DNA of 64,000 bases from Isochrysis galbana (Eukaryota > Haptophyta > Isochrysidales > Isochrysidaceae): contig CM030934.1 of the NCBI GenBank assembly GCA_018136815.1, forward strand, positions 5,033,587 to 5,097,586, read 5' to 3'. Both the position numbers and the translations under genes were made by a program. How positions within the stretch are numbered: the stretch's first letter is position 1; each line of letters opens with the position of its first letter. Under the pieces are notes generated by a model. The model worked only from the letters and a program-made list of their open reading frames with translations, was not told the DNA's origin and searched no databases. Below are positions 31,337 through 42,500 of the stretch, piece after piece.

Positions 31337-32554
31337 ATGGGCCACGCGTCGGAAAACCTTTTAGCAGAGAACACAAATGACCCACGGGTCGCGACGGCGG
31401 AGAATGCGCCTGTCGCTGCCGAACAAAACCTCGCCGCTGCCTCAAACTTGAATTCTGTTGGCTGGCAGTTGAGCTTACATGGCTTGCCACCGGGCTCCTC
31501 GACCAATCCCAATCACGCAATGAGCGCATCAGGCACCAACGTCACTCTCACTGCACCAAGTGAGGATGGCAGCAAGTCCTCAGACCACACTTCGAACGAC
31601 TCGCTCGAGGCGACTCGTCTTCCGGGATACATGGAGGGCTTCGCCTCCGGCTACGCACAAGGAAGAGCCGCTGGCATGCTCGAGTCTCAGCCCCGCAGCG
31701 GTACAGGCACAGGGCACCCTGATGATATGGAACCAGTCGAGGTGCATGCCCGCTTTACATAGATCGCGTTAAATCCTGAGCTGTACCACACATCTTACTC
31801 ATTGGTCGTCTTGCTCGGTGCCCTTCCACAGGAGATATCTTTCTACGCATCTGGTGAGCGCAAGCGCTGCCGCTCGGCATGCGTCAACTGTCGCGAGACC
31901 CGCATTCGCTGCGTTATGCTGCGTTGTGGCTCGTGTTCCGGCTGTATCGAGCAGGGCATCGAGTGCGTGCAGAACACCACCAAGAAAAAGCGTGGGCCAC
32001 CGAAAAAGGACGCGCGCATGAACGATAAGAATGGGAGCCGTATGCTCATGTTGGCTCCGGAGGCGTGGGAACGCTCGGCCAAGCGATATTTTACCAACGT
32101 GGGCGACGTCCATGATTCAACGCCTGCGGCCGCGCCAATCCAAGGCGTCGGTCAGGGCACACTTAGGCAAAGCTCTGCTATCGATCATGTTGCCTCGAGG
32201 AGCTTCTCGCCTTCAGTACAGGGCGTGCAGCACATGTTTGGACCTATGATGTTTCAGCAGCGTCCTCCGCAGCTTCCCATACAAAACATGGCTCAGCAAA
32301 TGGGACAGCGGCCGTCAGCGATGCACTTGTCGCAGATGATGCAGATTCCAACCGGCATGTACGATGGACAAGTCGTACCTCCTACGATGGGAGTTTCTCC
32401 GCAACCACTTGTGCCCATGCAATCCCAACAAGTGCAAATGGGCGATCAACGTGCATATCAAAACTACATGATGCAGTTGCAAGCTTTAATTCAGCAGCAG
32501 CAGCAGCCCGACCAATCAGTATCGCGTTTGCACCAGCCCCCTCAGTGGATGTAA
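31337..32554 (+). CDS. Zn2Cys6-type DNA-binding protein
   Basis: Two exons: 31337-31741 and 31832-32554, giving 375 residues. The 90-bp intron has GAG|GTGCAT and CACAG|GAG edges and is phase 0. Residues 145-180 read RKRCRSACVNCRETRIRC then CSGCIEQGIEC. The six core cysteines (152, 155, 162, 170, 173, 180) keep the fungal-type spacing C-x2-C-x6-C-x7-C-x2-C-x6-C, which holds two zinc ions. Cys148 and Cys167 are extra. A basic linker KKKRGPPKKDAR follows, then a long Met/Gln/Pro-rich tail (MQLQALIQQQQQPDQS), typical of activation regions. Exon 1 has a GYMEGFASGYAQGRAAGML segment found also in other small adaptor-like proteins. A nuclear transcription regulator is the best reading; targets unknown. 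Confidence 0.78.
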
Positions 32555-33574
32555 ATGAGGGAATCGCTGCTTCAGTCTGAGCTGTAATACGGTTTCCTAT
32601 GAGGAAGGCAGAGGAAAGCAGATACTGTTGCTTGAGCAACGGGGCTAGGCCAAGGTGCTCGAACGATCTAGTTCAGGCGAGTTCATCGACGTTTTGCTCC
32701 TTTTGGCGTTGAAGTCCCTTTACACAAGATTTCTTCTGTGTCGCCCATTCCCGTGCATGGTGTCGGTGACGGCGTGCATGCGCCTCCTTACGACCACCTC
32801 CTTGTTGGACGCTCAATCAACCTCTACCCCTAAGACGAGTAGCACAAGGGGGGTTGCCGTCGGGTCAACAAGATGTATAACAGGGTGAGTCAGCGCAGGC
32901 GATTAGGAATCGCTTCATGGGCAACAAAGACTACGCCGCCGCTACAATACGCCTCAGCCGCAGTACGTGGGTATCGCGTGTATACTCTCGCGGGCCGTGG
33001 GCACATTCTCATTCCGCGTTCCCGAGCCTGCATGGGTTGGCATTATTATCCTGTTTGTCCGAGAAATAACTTGGTGTCACTCATCGCTCTCAACAATCAA
33101 CAATCGTGCGCATATCGCTCCCTGCGCATATCTCTCTCTTAAGGGACCCTCCTTTCCCGCTGGACCGCATCCCCTCGATCCGCCATAAACTTAATGTGCG
33201 TGTGAATAATATATTGAATTGTGAATTGTGTGCGCCACGTCGTCATACTGACTACTACTAAAATTCTTGATAAAAATTCTGTGAATTCCCACTACTTGCA
33301 CGGCGCGAGGCAGAGTGCTTGTGCTACTCCCTATCACCCGTCCTTATCCACCGTCAACCCCTTTCCCCTCCCCCAGTTCCCTCATAGCGGAGTCTCGCTG
33401 GGTTCGGGGAGGTCGCGCGCGCTGCTTCGACTAGGGGCTGAAGTGAAGGGGGTAGGAGTACGTGCTAACTTCACTCGGGCGCTATCTTGCCCTGTTAGGG
33501 GCCAGCGTTCACGCGAGGTTTCGAGGCGTGAGTATTGGTTTTTCCCTCGCAACTATCGTTAAAACGATAGGGTC
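32555..33574. other. Intergenic, no gene seen
   Basis: AT-richer, short frames only. At 33547-33566 a small hairpin ctatcgttaaaacgatag lies just upstream of the ATG at 33575. Confidence 0.4.
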
Positions 33575-33868
33575 ATGGAGGGCGCCCCGCTCCCCCCCCC
33601 TCCTCCCCACGCCGATGCCACCGAAGACGACGATCTGCTCATGAACACGCCGCTGTCACAGGCTGTCCCCGAAGCCGAAGCGCCCGCGCTCCGACGATCC
33701 CCCCAACCAGGTCCGCGCGAGACATCGCGCGCGCCAGCCCGCGAAGCATGCGAACAGCACAGCATGGCAGCCATGGCTAGGCCTGCCCCATGGCTGCCAT
33801 GCAAGCCAGCAAATCAGCCCTCACCAACCACAGCCACCCACAGCACGAGCGACACACAACTCCAATAG
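33575..33868 (+). CDS. Short hypothetical protein, perhaps start of a mobile-element ORF
   Basis: 97 codons from MEGAPLPPPPPHADATEDDD. Pro/Ala-rich and disordered, with a plausible start context after a small hairpin. No domain. The neighbouring tandem duplication and LINE fragments make a mobile-element 5' region plausible, but nothing proves it. Confidence 0.25.
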   Translation: MEGAPLPPPPPHADATEDDDLLMNTPLSQAVPEAEAPALRRSPQPGPRETSRAPAREACEQHSMAAMARPAPWLPCKPANQPSPTTATHSTSDTQLQ

Positions 33869-33964
33869 GGGAGGCCTCAGAGCCCGGCCCCTACACTGCC
33901 GCGGTACCGCCCTCGTGCCCATGCACGAGGGGCTGGCCCGGCGCCACCAAACTCACAGCCCCCC

Positions 33965-34612
33965 ATGGGGGCTGTCAAAAAGGCGTACAAAGTGTGTGAA
34001 TCCCACCCATGCTCACGCATGGAGGCGCGCCAACAGAGACCTCCCGACCTTGGGAGGACAGGCACCATGCGCACCACGAACAGAAGTCCCCCATGGGGGC
34101 TGTGGCTGTCAAACGCTGTCAAAAAGGCGTACAAAGTGTGTGAATCCCACCCATGCTCACGCATGGAGGCGCGCCAACAGAGACCTCCCGACCTTGGGAG
34201 GACAGGCACCATGCACCACGAACAGACGCGGCATGAGGCGCCCAGGAAGCACGGACGCACGGACGGGCCGGACCCAGCCCGACCCAGTCTGCCCCAACAG
34301 CACACACCCACACAGAAGGCGAAAAAACACCACACAAACAAAGGCCCCCAGAAGTGGGGGGTCGCGCAGAAGCGCAAGCGAACAGCCAGCCGTCCCAAAC
34401 TGCAGACGGACAAGGAGAGGACTCAGCAACACCCCCCCACACACACACGCCCCACTCAGGTGGCACTAGTCAGCGACCCCAAAGACCGAGGGGGCCACAT
34501 GATGGATGATGGCACCCTGTTTTTCGGTGCTAGGGCACGTCACCCCGCTCGTTCGTGCGGGTGGGGCTTGCTTGGGATGAGCTGGATGGGCGGTGGGGGA
34601 GCTCCTGGATGA
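33965..34612 (+). CDS. Hypothetical repeat-containing ORF
   Basis: 215 codons. The first 95 contain two copies of a 33-residue unit (AVKKAYKVCESHPCSRMEAR...), coded by an identical 100-bp DNA repeat with a 144-bp period, so the frame is kept. The rest is His/Thr/Lys-rich (HTPTQKAKKHHTNKGPQKW) and ends Gly-rich. No family is recognised; another frame (33915-34469) is open over the same DNA. It may be non-coding repeat DNA. Confidence 0.25.
   Translation: MGAVKKAYKVCESHPCSRMEARQQRPPDLGRTGTMRTTNRSPPWGLWLSNAVKKAYKVCESHPCSRMEARQQRPPDLGRTGTMHHEQTRHEAPRKHGRTDGPDPARPSLPQQHTPTQKAKKHHTNKGPQKWGVAQKRKRTASRPKLQTDKERTQQHPPTHTRPTQVALVSDPKDRGGHMMDDGTLFFGARARHPARSCGWGLLGMSWMGGGGAPG
33971..34214. repeat. Tandem duplication, identical 100-bp units, period 144 bp
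   Basis: 33971-34070 equals 34115-34214 with no mismatch seen. The 44-bp spacer starts gcaccacgaacag and holds a second ccccatgggggctgt. Confidence 0.9.
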
Positions 34613-35096
34613 GCCGCCTCCGGGGACATGGGGCGTCCCCAGTGCCAGTGGGGCGCAGTGGCGAGGGGGCCTGGGGATCAGGAGCCGTCGCGGCACGCTC
34701 CATAGTTCAAACTATAATAATAACACTGGTTGCTCTTCCATGTGGCCGATAGATTGAAACCGTCAAGAGGAAACCGCTGTGCTAGGGGTCGGGAAGGATA
34801 CTTGAGTTTCCCAAACCTACATGTGGCTGAGTGGCTGGTAGATGTTGCTATTGATTAGCACACAACATAAGATATGTGTCAAGGTGGCTTGGGGTAGCGG
34901 AAAAGATATCCAGCTGAATCATTGTGATGCTGCATGGATGGACCAATTATGACGATAGCGAGTCGGTGACACGTTCCTCATGTTCCGCAAGGCGCCCGAG
35001 ACTAATGCAGCAGGCGATAGATGGGAGGGGCAGCCAACCCAGCTCATGATCTCCTCTTGCTTCTTGTCCCACACTGGCAGACGAGGCGTCATTTTG
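34613..35096. other. Intergenic, no gene seen
   Basis: AT-richer, with no coding signal; partly the 3' flank of the minus-strand gene at 35097. Confidence 0.4.
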
Positions 35097-35570
35097 TCAG
35101 CTCGTATATGAATCGTCGATCTTTCGCTTCACTTCCGCCGCCCGCGAATAATCTTCACGCTCAATCGCATCATCGAGCTCAGCATACAGCTGCGATCGAC
35201 TGCTTCTTCTTCGCATGAGGCGCTCAGTGGGCTCAGACTGACCATACACCTCCACGTAAGGAAGATCAGGTAAGCGGATATTGAACCAGGACGCACCTTT
35301 CGGCGTGTCGGCTTTGAAATTGTCTTTATAGAAAGGATTTTGTTCCTTCTCCTTGAGGAGGAAGGCATTCAGTCCTTTCTCGCCAGCTGAGACGGAGTAC
35401 TGGAGATAGCCCGCAGCGGCAAGGAGAGACCCGGCCACCACCACCACTGCTGCATCATTGAAGGCAAGGGTTGGCACTGCTCGTCGAGGGATCGTGGCCG
35501 TTTGCGGAGAGGTAACGGGGTGCGCAGGTTGCCAGGCGACGATAGCTACCATCTGCAGGATCATCCACAT
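35097..35570 (-). CDS. Probable plastid-targeted UVR-motif protein
   Basis: 157 residues from the ATG at 35570 (MWMILQMVAIVAWQP), chosen because it gives a signal-peptide-like hydrophobic start followed by a Ser/Thr/Pro/Arg-rich stretch (TSPQTATIPRRAVPTLAFN), with Ala-Phe near the junction. This bipartite look suits a complex plastid. Next is a transmembrane segment (AAVVVVAGSLLAAAGYLQY) and a conserved-looking part with EKGLNAFLLKEKEQNPFY, KGASWFNIRLPDL and VEVYGQ. The C-terminus LYAELDDAIEREDYSRAAEVKRKI is a UVR motif, the UvrB/UvrC interaction helix also found in plastid Clp adaptors and other organelle proteins. Similar proteins occur in algae with red plastids as far as I recall. Role unknown; probably a thylakoid or envelope protein. 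Confidence 0.68.
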   Translation of the reverse strand: MWMILQMVAIVAWQPAHPVTSPQTATIPRRAVPTLAFNDAAVVVVAGSLLAAAGYLQYSVSAGEKGLNAFLLKEKEQNPFYKDNFKADTPKGASWFNIRLPDLPYVEVYGQSEPTERLMRRRSSRSQLYAELDDAIEREDYSRAAEVKRKIDDSYTS

Positions 35571-36300
35571 TGCCGGCTGCAGCGAGCGAGCGCACACACA
35601 CTGAAAGAAAATGAGATGAGATGGCATCTCTCGACCGATCTCTCCTCTCTTCTTCCGCTTTTATTCGAATAAAGTAGGTCTCGCGGGAGCGATGAGATGA
35701 GATGGTAGATGGTAGGAGCACGGATTGCCCCCCAAGCGGTATGACGAGGGGGGCAATCGTGCGAGCGGGATTGCTCCCGCAAGCGATGCGAAGATGGAAG
35801 CTGAGGCAGGCCCTTCTGGGAGCGGGGACGCAGAGGCCCTATTGCCGGGTGTGCGCATGGGAGGCAGACAGGGCAACTAAGCTTATACGTGGTTCACCCA
35901 TGGGGGGGCACGCCGGCACGCCCTCCCCCCACCCCCCCCACCCCCACTCCCCACTCTCCACCTCTTGACTCTTGACCTCTTGACCTCTTGTCCCTTGTCC
36001 TTATTGGAGCGAGGCTATCGCTATCAACCAACTATCAACTATCGAATCAAGCACCAAGCATCAAGTTGAATCAAGCATGAGCTTGATCATGACAATTCTC
36101 AATGGGAATGGGGTAAGGGTAAGCAGGGGCCAAGGAATGAAGAGAAGTCTTGAGAGAGGGGGGGGGGAGTGCGCTACGCGCTACATCGCTACCCTAGATG
36201 GGAAATACCTATTTACCGTATTTGGCCAGAGGCCAAATACATATATATTTGGCTGTATTTGTTGAAGCTTGAAGCGCGTCCTAGGTTGTAGTCACTGGCT
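35571..36300. other. Intergenic; contains palindrome variant 36218-36240
   Basis: 36218-36240 (GTATTTGGCC-aga-GGCCAAATAC, then atatat) is the counterpart of 25197-25219; a few bases on both sides are also shared. 35990-36080 has short direct repeats of tcaagcat/caactatc. No gene seen. Confidence 0.45.
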
Positions 36301-36925
36301 CACTGGCATGGAGATATAACAGACTTCTATAGAATACGAATACACTACGAAGGTATCACGTTATCGCATTCTCAGAAGCAGAAGAGTCGGTGTTTATAAC
36401 AATACTAGAGAGATTATACACGACACTAACACTAAGTAAGACTAAGCAAAGCCCTACTCTTTGCTCTTTGCCCACACAACCGACTCGGCTAGAACCGCCC
36501 AAGCCCAAGCGGGAATGGGTAGACAGTGGACAACCGAAGAAGAGGATAGACTTATGACTTAAACACGAAGTTAAAACTTTATCCCTTATACACGGTTGGC
36601 CAAAAAGAACAGCTAGCTGACAGCTGAAGCCCAGCGCAGAACTCCTCGCTCCTCGCTCCTCGCGATAGCCTCCAAGTTGGGGGTGACACACATTTTCGAG
36701 CAGCCCAAAGCGCAAGGTATCTATAATAAGACGCGTAACTTAGAGCTCACAAACACACAAACACTCGACACTCGCTCGGCACGTGAGCGATGCGCAACAA
36801 CCGAACCCGGATCCCAAGTAGGAACACAACGAACGCGTGCACATCCCGACAGCCCCACCAAAAAGACATTCAACAGGCCTGCCGTGAACCCGCACTCTGA
36901 ACTAGGCTGGTAGACGCCTGATGTG
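36300..36925 (+). mobile_element. Second, decayed copy of the LINE 3' end
   Basis: 36310-36535 aligns with 28060-28235 (tggagatata...gacttctatag...tacactacga...ggaat/gaagagtcggtgtt...actcggctag). 36675-36690 matches ccaagttgggggtg at 28328, and the 3' UTR phrase aacaggcctgcc with gaacccgc is shared. The frame is destroyed. It ends near 36925. Confidence 0.75.
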
Positions 36926-37024
36926 AATGTGAATGAACGAGAGTCGAATGAACGACGGCCACGTTTAACGTGAAGCAAGGGCGGCGAGCAGCAGACGCGC
37001 AGACGCGGAGCCGTTCATGGTAGC

Positions 37025-37066
37025 CAACCTACTTTTATAAGTGGGGGTCAATGAGGGCCTCGCGCC
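37025..37066 (+). repeat. Dispersed repeat family A, 5' fragment
   Basis: CAACCTACTTTTATAAGTGG followed by GGGTCAATGAGGGCCTCGCG; the similarity to 4421 and 20756 stops soon after. It abuts the copia-type element. Confidence 0.75.
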
Positions 37067-37111
37067 GCCGCTGTCTATGAAAAGGGATTGTGTGGACTCA
37101 AGTGAGTTCTT

Positions 37112-39061
37112 TTGTATATGTGTAGGTTCTATTCCCATAGTGGCAACGTGGGGTGTTGTCGGGACACGTGTTCTCGCCGTTGCGCTAGCGCTATGTTCAT
37201 GCCTATGATCTACACAATGTTGCTGACTATCACTGGGCCCCATAAGGATGGGGCCAAACATGGTACCCCCGCCGAGAGGGGATCAGTCCCTTCTCGCGTG
37301 CGCCTCAGCGCACGCTCACCGAGCCTCTTCACCCAACACAAGGTTGGAAATTGGGCCAACAACGAATTCGTTGTTGAACAAAATTCATTGTCACTGCCAC
37401 CGACTACGCTCCGCGGAGCAACCATCGGGCCTCAATCACTGCACCGGGTCCAACAGTCTCTGTCATCACTGTCTCGCGAACTACTCGCGAATCTCCCTGG
37501 AACTCTGAGCCTCAATGCCCCAAAACCATCTCTGCTGATTGACGGGGAGAACTGTCAACTTTCTCAGCAGTCCAATTATCACTTCACCTTGGATGAGGAG
37601 GAAACAACGCACACGGCACGGTGGTACGTCATCCTCGCGCCTCCCGCGCGAACAGCTGAAGGCATATGGATCGAATCCCGACGCCGCCAGTTTCTTTTAA
37701 TGCAACTTCCAAACCTTCAAGACTGGACAAATTCGTTGCGCCATGCTGCATGGGCCTTCAATTTTTTTGATCCTCATTGCGGGCGCTCACCATCTGGTGC
37801 TAGCCTGGACAACGACACCCCGTCGCAAGTCACTACGACACCCTCGGGACCGAACACCTCACTCCATACAAATTTCCAAGAACAAGCTAAAGTCGCTGAT
37901 TTTGCCTTCATGATAAGTGAGGCCATCAATGAGGACTATGACTCGCGAAAATATCGCTGTCGCCCCTTTGATGGCACGCCAGGCCGCCCCTTCGACTTGT
38001 TTTGCCGCGACTTCAGCAACGCCTTCTCAAGGGACTACATAGGCGATGCGGACTTGACAACTTGTATGTTAGGTCTTGATGTCGGTGGATATGTGGAGCA
38101 AGACCCTAATGCGGATCGTTCCATCTTTGGTGGCGTACCTAGGTTCGAACTCTTCTCAGCAGATGGGACTCCAAAGCAAACCAAAGAGGCCAAACAACTA
38201 TTGAGCGATCACACCAAGAGAAAAAGGGTTCTCTTCTCTCACCTCTTGGAGCACATAACCAACTCGGATCTGAGAGAAATGCTGACTTCACAAGCTCCAC
38301 ACGATGGTGCCAAAGCGTATAGAATCTTATACGATCAATGTCACCAAGAGGTGGATGATTTGACATTGATGGACCTAGATTCTCAATGGGATGCTGTCTC
38401 ACTTCTCACGGTTGGAATCAACGAGCACTCAATATCCAACCTCATTGCCCACCTTCACAGTCTCAATGCAAAACGGCCGTTCAACAAACAAAAAACAAAT
38501 GATCAATTGGTGATCAAAGTTCTCTCGTGTATTACTTCAGACATCTCAGAATCTCTCTCTCACACTTGCCAAGAAGAAATCGCCGCCCCGCCCTCTCGTC
38601 GCCGCTTTTGGACCAATAACGAGCGAGATATACTCAAACTCAAATCGGATCTCCAACCATTGTGGCGGATCAAATTCAACACAGGGGCCATCGCTATACC
38701 TAGCAAGGAGGGCCGTCGCGCTGCTGGCGGGGGGGTACGCCCTGATGCCTCTTACTCTAATGAGACCGCCTTGATGGCTAAAACTACTCAAGGAATGTCA
38801 CAATCACCACAGAGGGCTGTACTAACCTCGTCGCAAGCTATGAAAGCGCCTAGATGCTATCGCTGTCAAGGTTCGGGGCACCAAGCCAGCACATGTCCGA
38901 CCCCGCCTGATCAGTCTGTCACTATCCAAGACTGGATAATGGCCCTTCAGTCGCACGCCGGCACACGCAGCAAGGGTAGAGGAAAAGGAAGATCGAGGGA
39001 CAATAGGGGCGGCCGAGGTAAAGGGAACTCCGCCTATGTCGCTTCTGATGTAGACACCCGG
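37112..39061 (+). CDS. Ty1/copia-type Gag, 3' end cut by the gypsy insertion
   Basis: The open frame (to 39271) reads through the LTR; true Gag sequence ends at 39061, about 650 codons. The first Met is uncertain; MFMPMIYTMLLTITGPHKDG at 37193 would do. The middle has the Gag helices (e.g. FDLFCRDFSNAFSRDYIGD, LLEHITNSDLREMLTS, AYRILYDQCHQEVDDLTLMD, INEHSISNLIAHLHSLNA). Near the end is a CCHC zinc knuckle CYRCQGSGHQASTC, followed by an RG-rich basic tract (SKGRGKGRSRDNRGGRGKG). In copia elements Gag continues into protease, integrase, RT and RNase H. Here the frame is broken at the LTR, and the matching integrase C-terminus and RT start lie at 63182-64000 on the far side of the gypsy element. 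Protease and most of integrase are not found in the window. Confidence 0.78.
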
Positions 39062-39258
39062 AGTAACAGCAAAAACAAAATTCGAATCGCAAATTTCGAG
39101 ATCAAAACCTGCAAACCTGGACTTGAGACCATGGGGAATCCGAATCTGTGTGTCTTGTGCGTCAGTGGCAACACGGGGAACTGTTCAATTGTAATTGTGA
39201 GCGCGTACCTTACACGAATATTCATGCCTACAGCCTTCAGATGGGCAGGAATACAACA
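39062..39258 (-). repeat. LTR of the gypsy element (3' LTR in element sense)
   Basis: 197 bp; on the minus strand it begins TGTTGTATTCC. It differs from the other terminal LTR (62982-63178) at one base only (T at 39102, C at 63022). On the + strand it is followed by a CCCCCC run (39259-39264), i.e. a short purine tract before the LTR in the element's sense. Confidence 0.9.
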
Positions 39259-39515
39259 CCCCCCGACTTAAATCGAGACGTCTCCCGATGTCGAGCCAAG
39301 AGAGTTCATTTAACCATACGAGACGAGAGACCTAGAGGAGGAGGATTAACCCATGGATCCAAAGCGAGCACAAAATCGGCAGCTTAGCGCGGCGGCCCCC
39401 GATTTCGTACGTCACGTCCTACCACGTTCTCCCTTTTACAGGAGTTTTGCTCGGGCAGTTGCGCTGGGTCAGGCGCTGACGCGACGCTAATCATCCACTT
39501 CCGGTCGACTTAGCG
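39259..39515 (-). other. Gypsy 3' untranslated region with purine tract
   Basis: 257 bp between the Pol stop (39516) and the LTR. No ORF of its own. Confidence 0.7.
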
Positions 39516-42500
39516 CTACGATTGTGAACGAGAACGAGTACGACTCGAAGGCAGATCAGGAGGAGTACGACTTGTCTCTTGAATTCGACGTGGAATAACT
39601 TGATTGGATTGGGAACTTGAGCTTGGACTTGAAGAGGAGTCTACAGCGGAGTGAGCTTGGGGTTGAACCGGACGGCGGTCGAAAGTGGTGTCGTACGACT
39701 CAACTAGATCAGCACAACGCCGAAGCAACTCAATTCGAGACTCCCAAGTAGCTTCAGAACGAGGATAGCCGCGCCATTTGACGAGATACTTGAATGAAAC
39801 TCCATCGCCCTTGCGATCGAGTAACTCTTCGACCAAGTACTCATCTTCAGCGAGCGGAGACGAATCGGTGACGGTGAAGTACGGACGAAGATTGGAAATG
39901 TGAACTTCATCCTTGACTTGACGATTTTCGAGATCGCGTAGACGGTAGCGAGTGGCCGAGATGGCTTCTTCTACTCGGTAGGGACCGGAGTAGAGATATT
40001 GAAGTTTGTTGGCGTGGCCAGGGATTCGACGACAAACTCTGTCTCCTGGTTTGAAGGTGACACCGAGTTTAGACTTTTGAGAGGCGGAGCGCATCGATTC
40101 GCGTTGGGCTTCTTGAGTACTTTCGAGGGCGGAACGCCACGACTCGAGAAGCTTCTTATTGAGCTCGGTGGCGTAAATGACGGCATCGGACGGAGGCCTA
40201 GATGGAAGCAACTCGAGAACAGGAGCAGGGTCAGCAAGTTGAGCTGGAAGACGAAGCTCCCGACCAAACAAGATAGCCGCGGGTGACTTGGGTACGACGC
40301 GACCGGCGGTCGCTCGCATAGACATGAGAAGAAACGGAAGGTGGTCGACCCAATGGGCGCCGCCTTCATTGGAGACTCGAGTCATCGTGAGGAGAGTTTG
40401 TTGAGCTCTTTCCACTAGCCCTACGCCTTCGTGGCGATAGGCTTCAGTAGTGCTCAAGTCCGTGCCAGTCGCTTTGAGAATTAGGTCCACTAACCGAGAG
40501 CAAAGATTCGAGCCGGCGTCGGTTCGAAGTTGGCGAGGGACTCCATAACGAGATACGATGAGACGCATGAAGACGTCCAGACATTTTGCGGACGAGGGGT
40601 TACCGTTGCAAGGCTCAGCTTCAATCCAACGAGAGAGAGAATCGACGAAAACAATCAGCTTATCAAAACCGGAGCGGCCGGATACGAAATCGTGGGTGGG
40701 AGCCATCGAAAGAATATCGCAATAGACGACGTCGAAAGGATAGGATCCGATAGAAAGACCGGATGGATGGGCGAGCGGTCGCGGTAACGGTTTGCCAAGA
40801 GTGCATTCATGGCACTCTCGAACGTACTCCGATACAGAGGCGGATAGGCCAGGCCAGTAAACTCGAGAACGAAGTAGGGTAGTCATCCTTGTCGCACCTG
40901 GGTGACCAAGGTGGTCATGGTAGGCGCGGAGGTACGTGTCACGAAGGGACTCCGGAATGTATAAACGAAGAGGAGCCTCTTCCGCCTCTGAGGAGCGGTA
41001 GTAGAGTAGGCCATCGCGAAGCAGGAATCGGGACCTCTTCTTCGACGACGAGCTAGAGTCGATCGAAGAGGAAGCTTTCGGAAGGATCGACTCGAGTTCA
41101 GAAATGATCGAGCTAGCGAACTCGTCGGTAGAGAGCGCTTGACGCAATTCGTCGGCATGAGGCACGCCCACATCGAGATACGAGGAGGTAATCGACTCCG
41201 AAGATTCCGATGCTTGACGAGCGAGCCTATCGTTTGCTTGTTGGCGGCGAGCGGTGAGGGTGGATGAAGTAACCGCGGCGGCAACTATGTCGTGAATTTC
41301 GGAAGAATCGAAAGAATGGACGTCACTCTCCTCGAGATGGAGAGGATCGTGATCGGGCTCGAGAGCAACTAGGCGGGATAAGCCGTCGGCGTCCCAGTGA
41401 GTGACTCCAGGTTTGTGCACGACGTCGAATCGATATTCGGCTAGCTTCAGGACCCATCGCATGAGGCGCGAGGCTGGACCACCGGTGACTTGATCTTTCA
41501 TCGTGTGAAGCCAGCGCAAAGCTGAATGGTCTACGACGAGGGTGAAGTGGCGACCCCAAAGATAAGGCCTCCAATTTCGGATCGATTCTAGCGCTGCTAG
41601 AAGTTCGATTTCAGTAACTGTCCAATGGCGCTCAGCCGGACTCAAACTACGACCGTAGTATGCAACAACGCGCTCTCTCCCTTCGTCGTCTTTCTGAGCA
41701 AGGACGCCGGCGATGCCTAGCTTGCTAGCACCGTCGGTCTTAACGAGGAAAGGACGGTCGTCTCGAGGAGGTGCGAGTACGGGTTCTTCACAGATAGCTT
41801 GCTTGAGATCTTCGATAGCCTGGCGACAGGCTTCTGTTTGCGACTCGACCGGGACATCGCACCCTTTCCGCGTGAGAGCGGTTAACGGCGCTGCACGGAT
41901 CGCAAAACGGCGTATAAAACGGCGGTAGTACGAGCACAGTCCAAGGAAAGAACGGACGGCTCCGATAGAGTTGATTTGGGTAGGGTCGATTTTCGAGACG
42001 GCTTCCACTTTCTTGGGATCCATCCGAAGACCTTCACGCGAAACAACGTGGCCGAGATATTCAGCCGAGGTGGCAAAGAAAACGCATTTCGACATCTTGC
42101 AAGTGAGGCCCGCCCAGATGAGACGTTCCAAGACAAGATCAAGACGGTGTAACATTTGTTGGAATGACGACTCTTCCCTGGCCTGCAGCGAGTCACCTAC
42201 GCCTGTCGACCAGGCGCCGACATCATCCAAGTATGGCATACAAATCTCCCATGCCAGCCCACCGAGAACGGCGTCCATGAGGCGGCACATATACGAGGGA
42301 CCGGATTGAACACCAAAAGGCAAGTAATTGAACTCGTACTTGCCGCGATGAGTAGTGAACGCGGTGATATGTTTATCGGACTCTTTGATCGGTATACCCC
42401 AGAAACCAGATGCCAGGTCCAGGGTGCAAAGGAATAGAGAATCAAGGTTGCCTTGGCCGGACGACAATCGGTCGATGGCTTCTACCGTGAGGGGAAGAGG

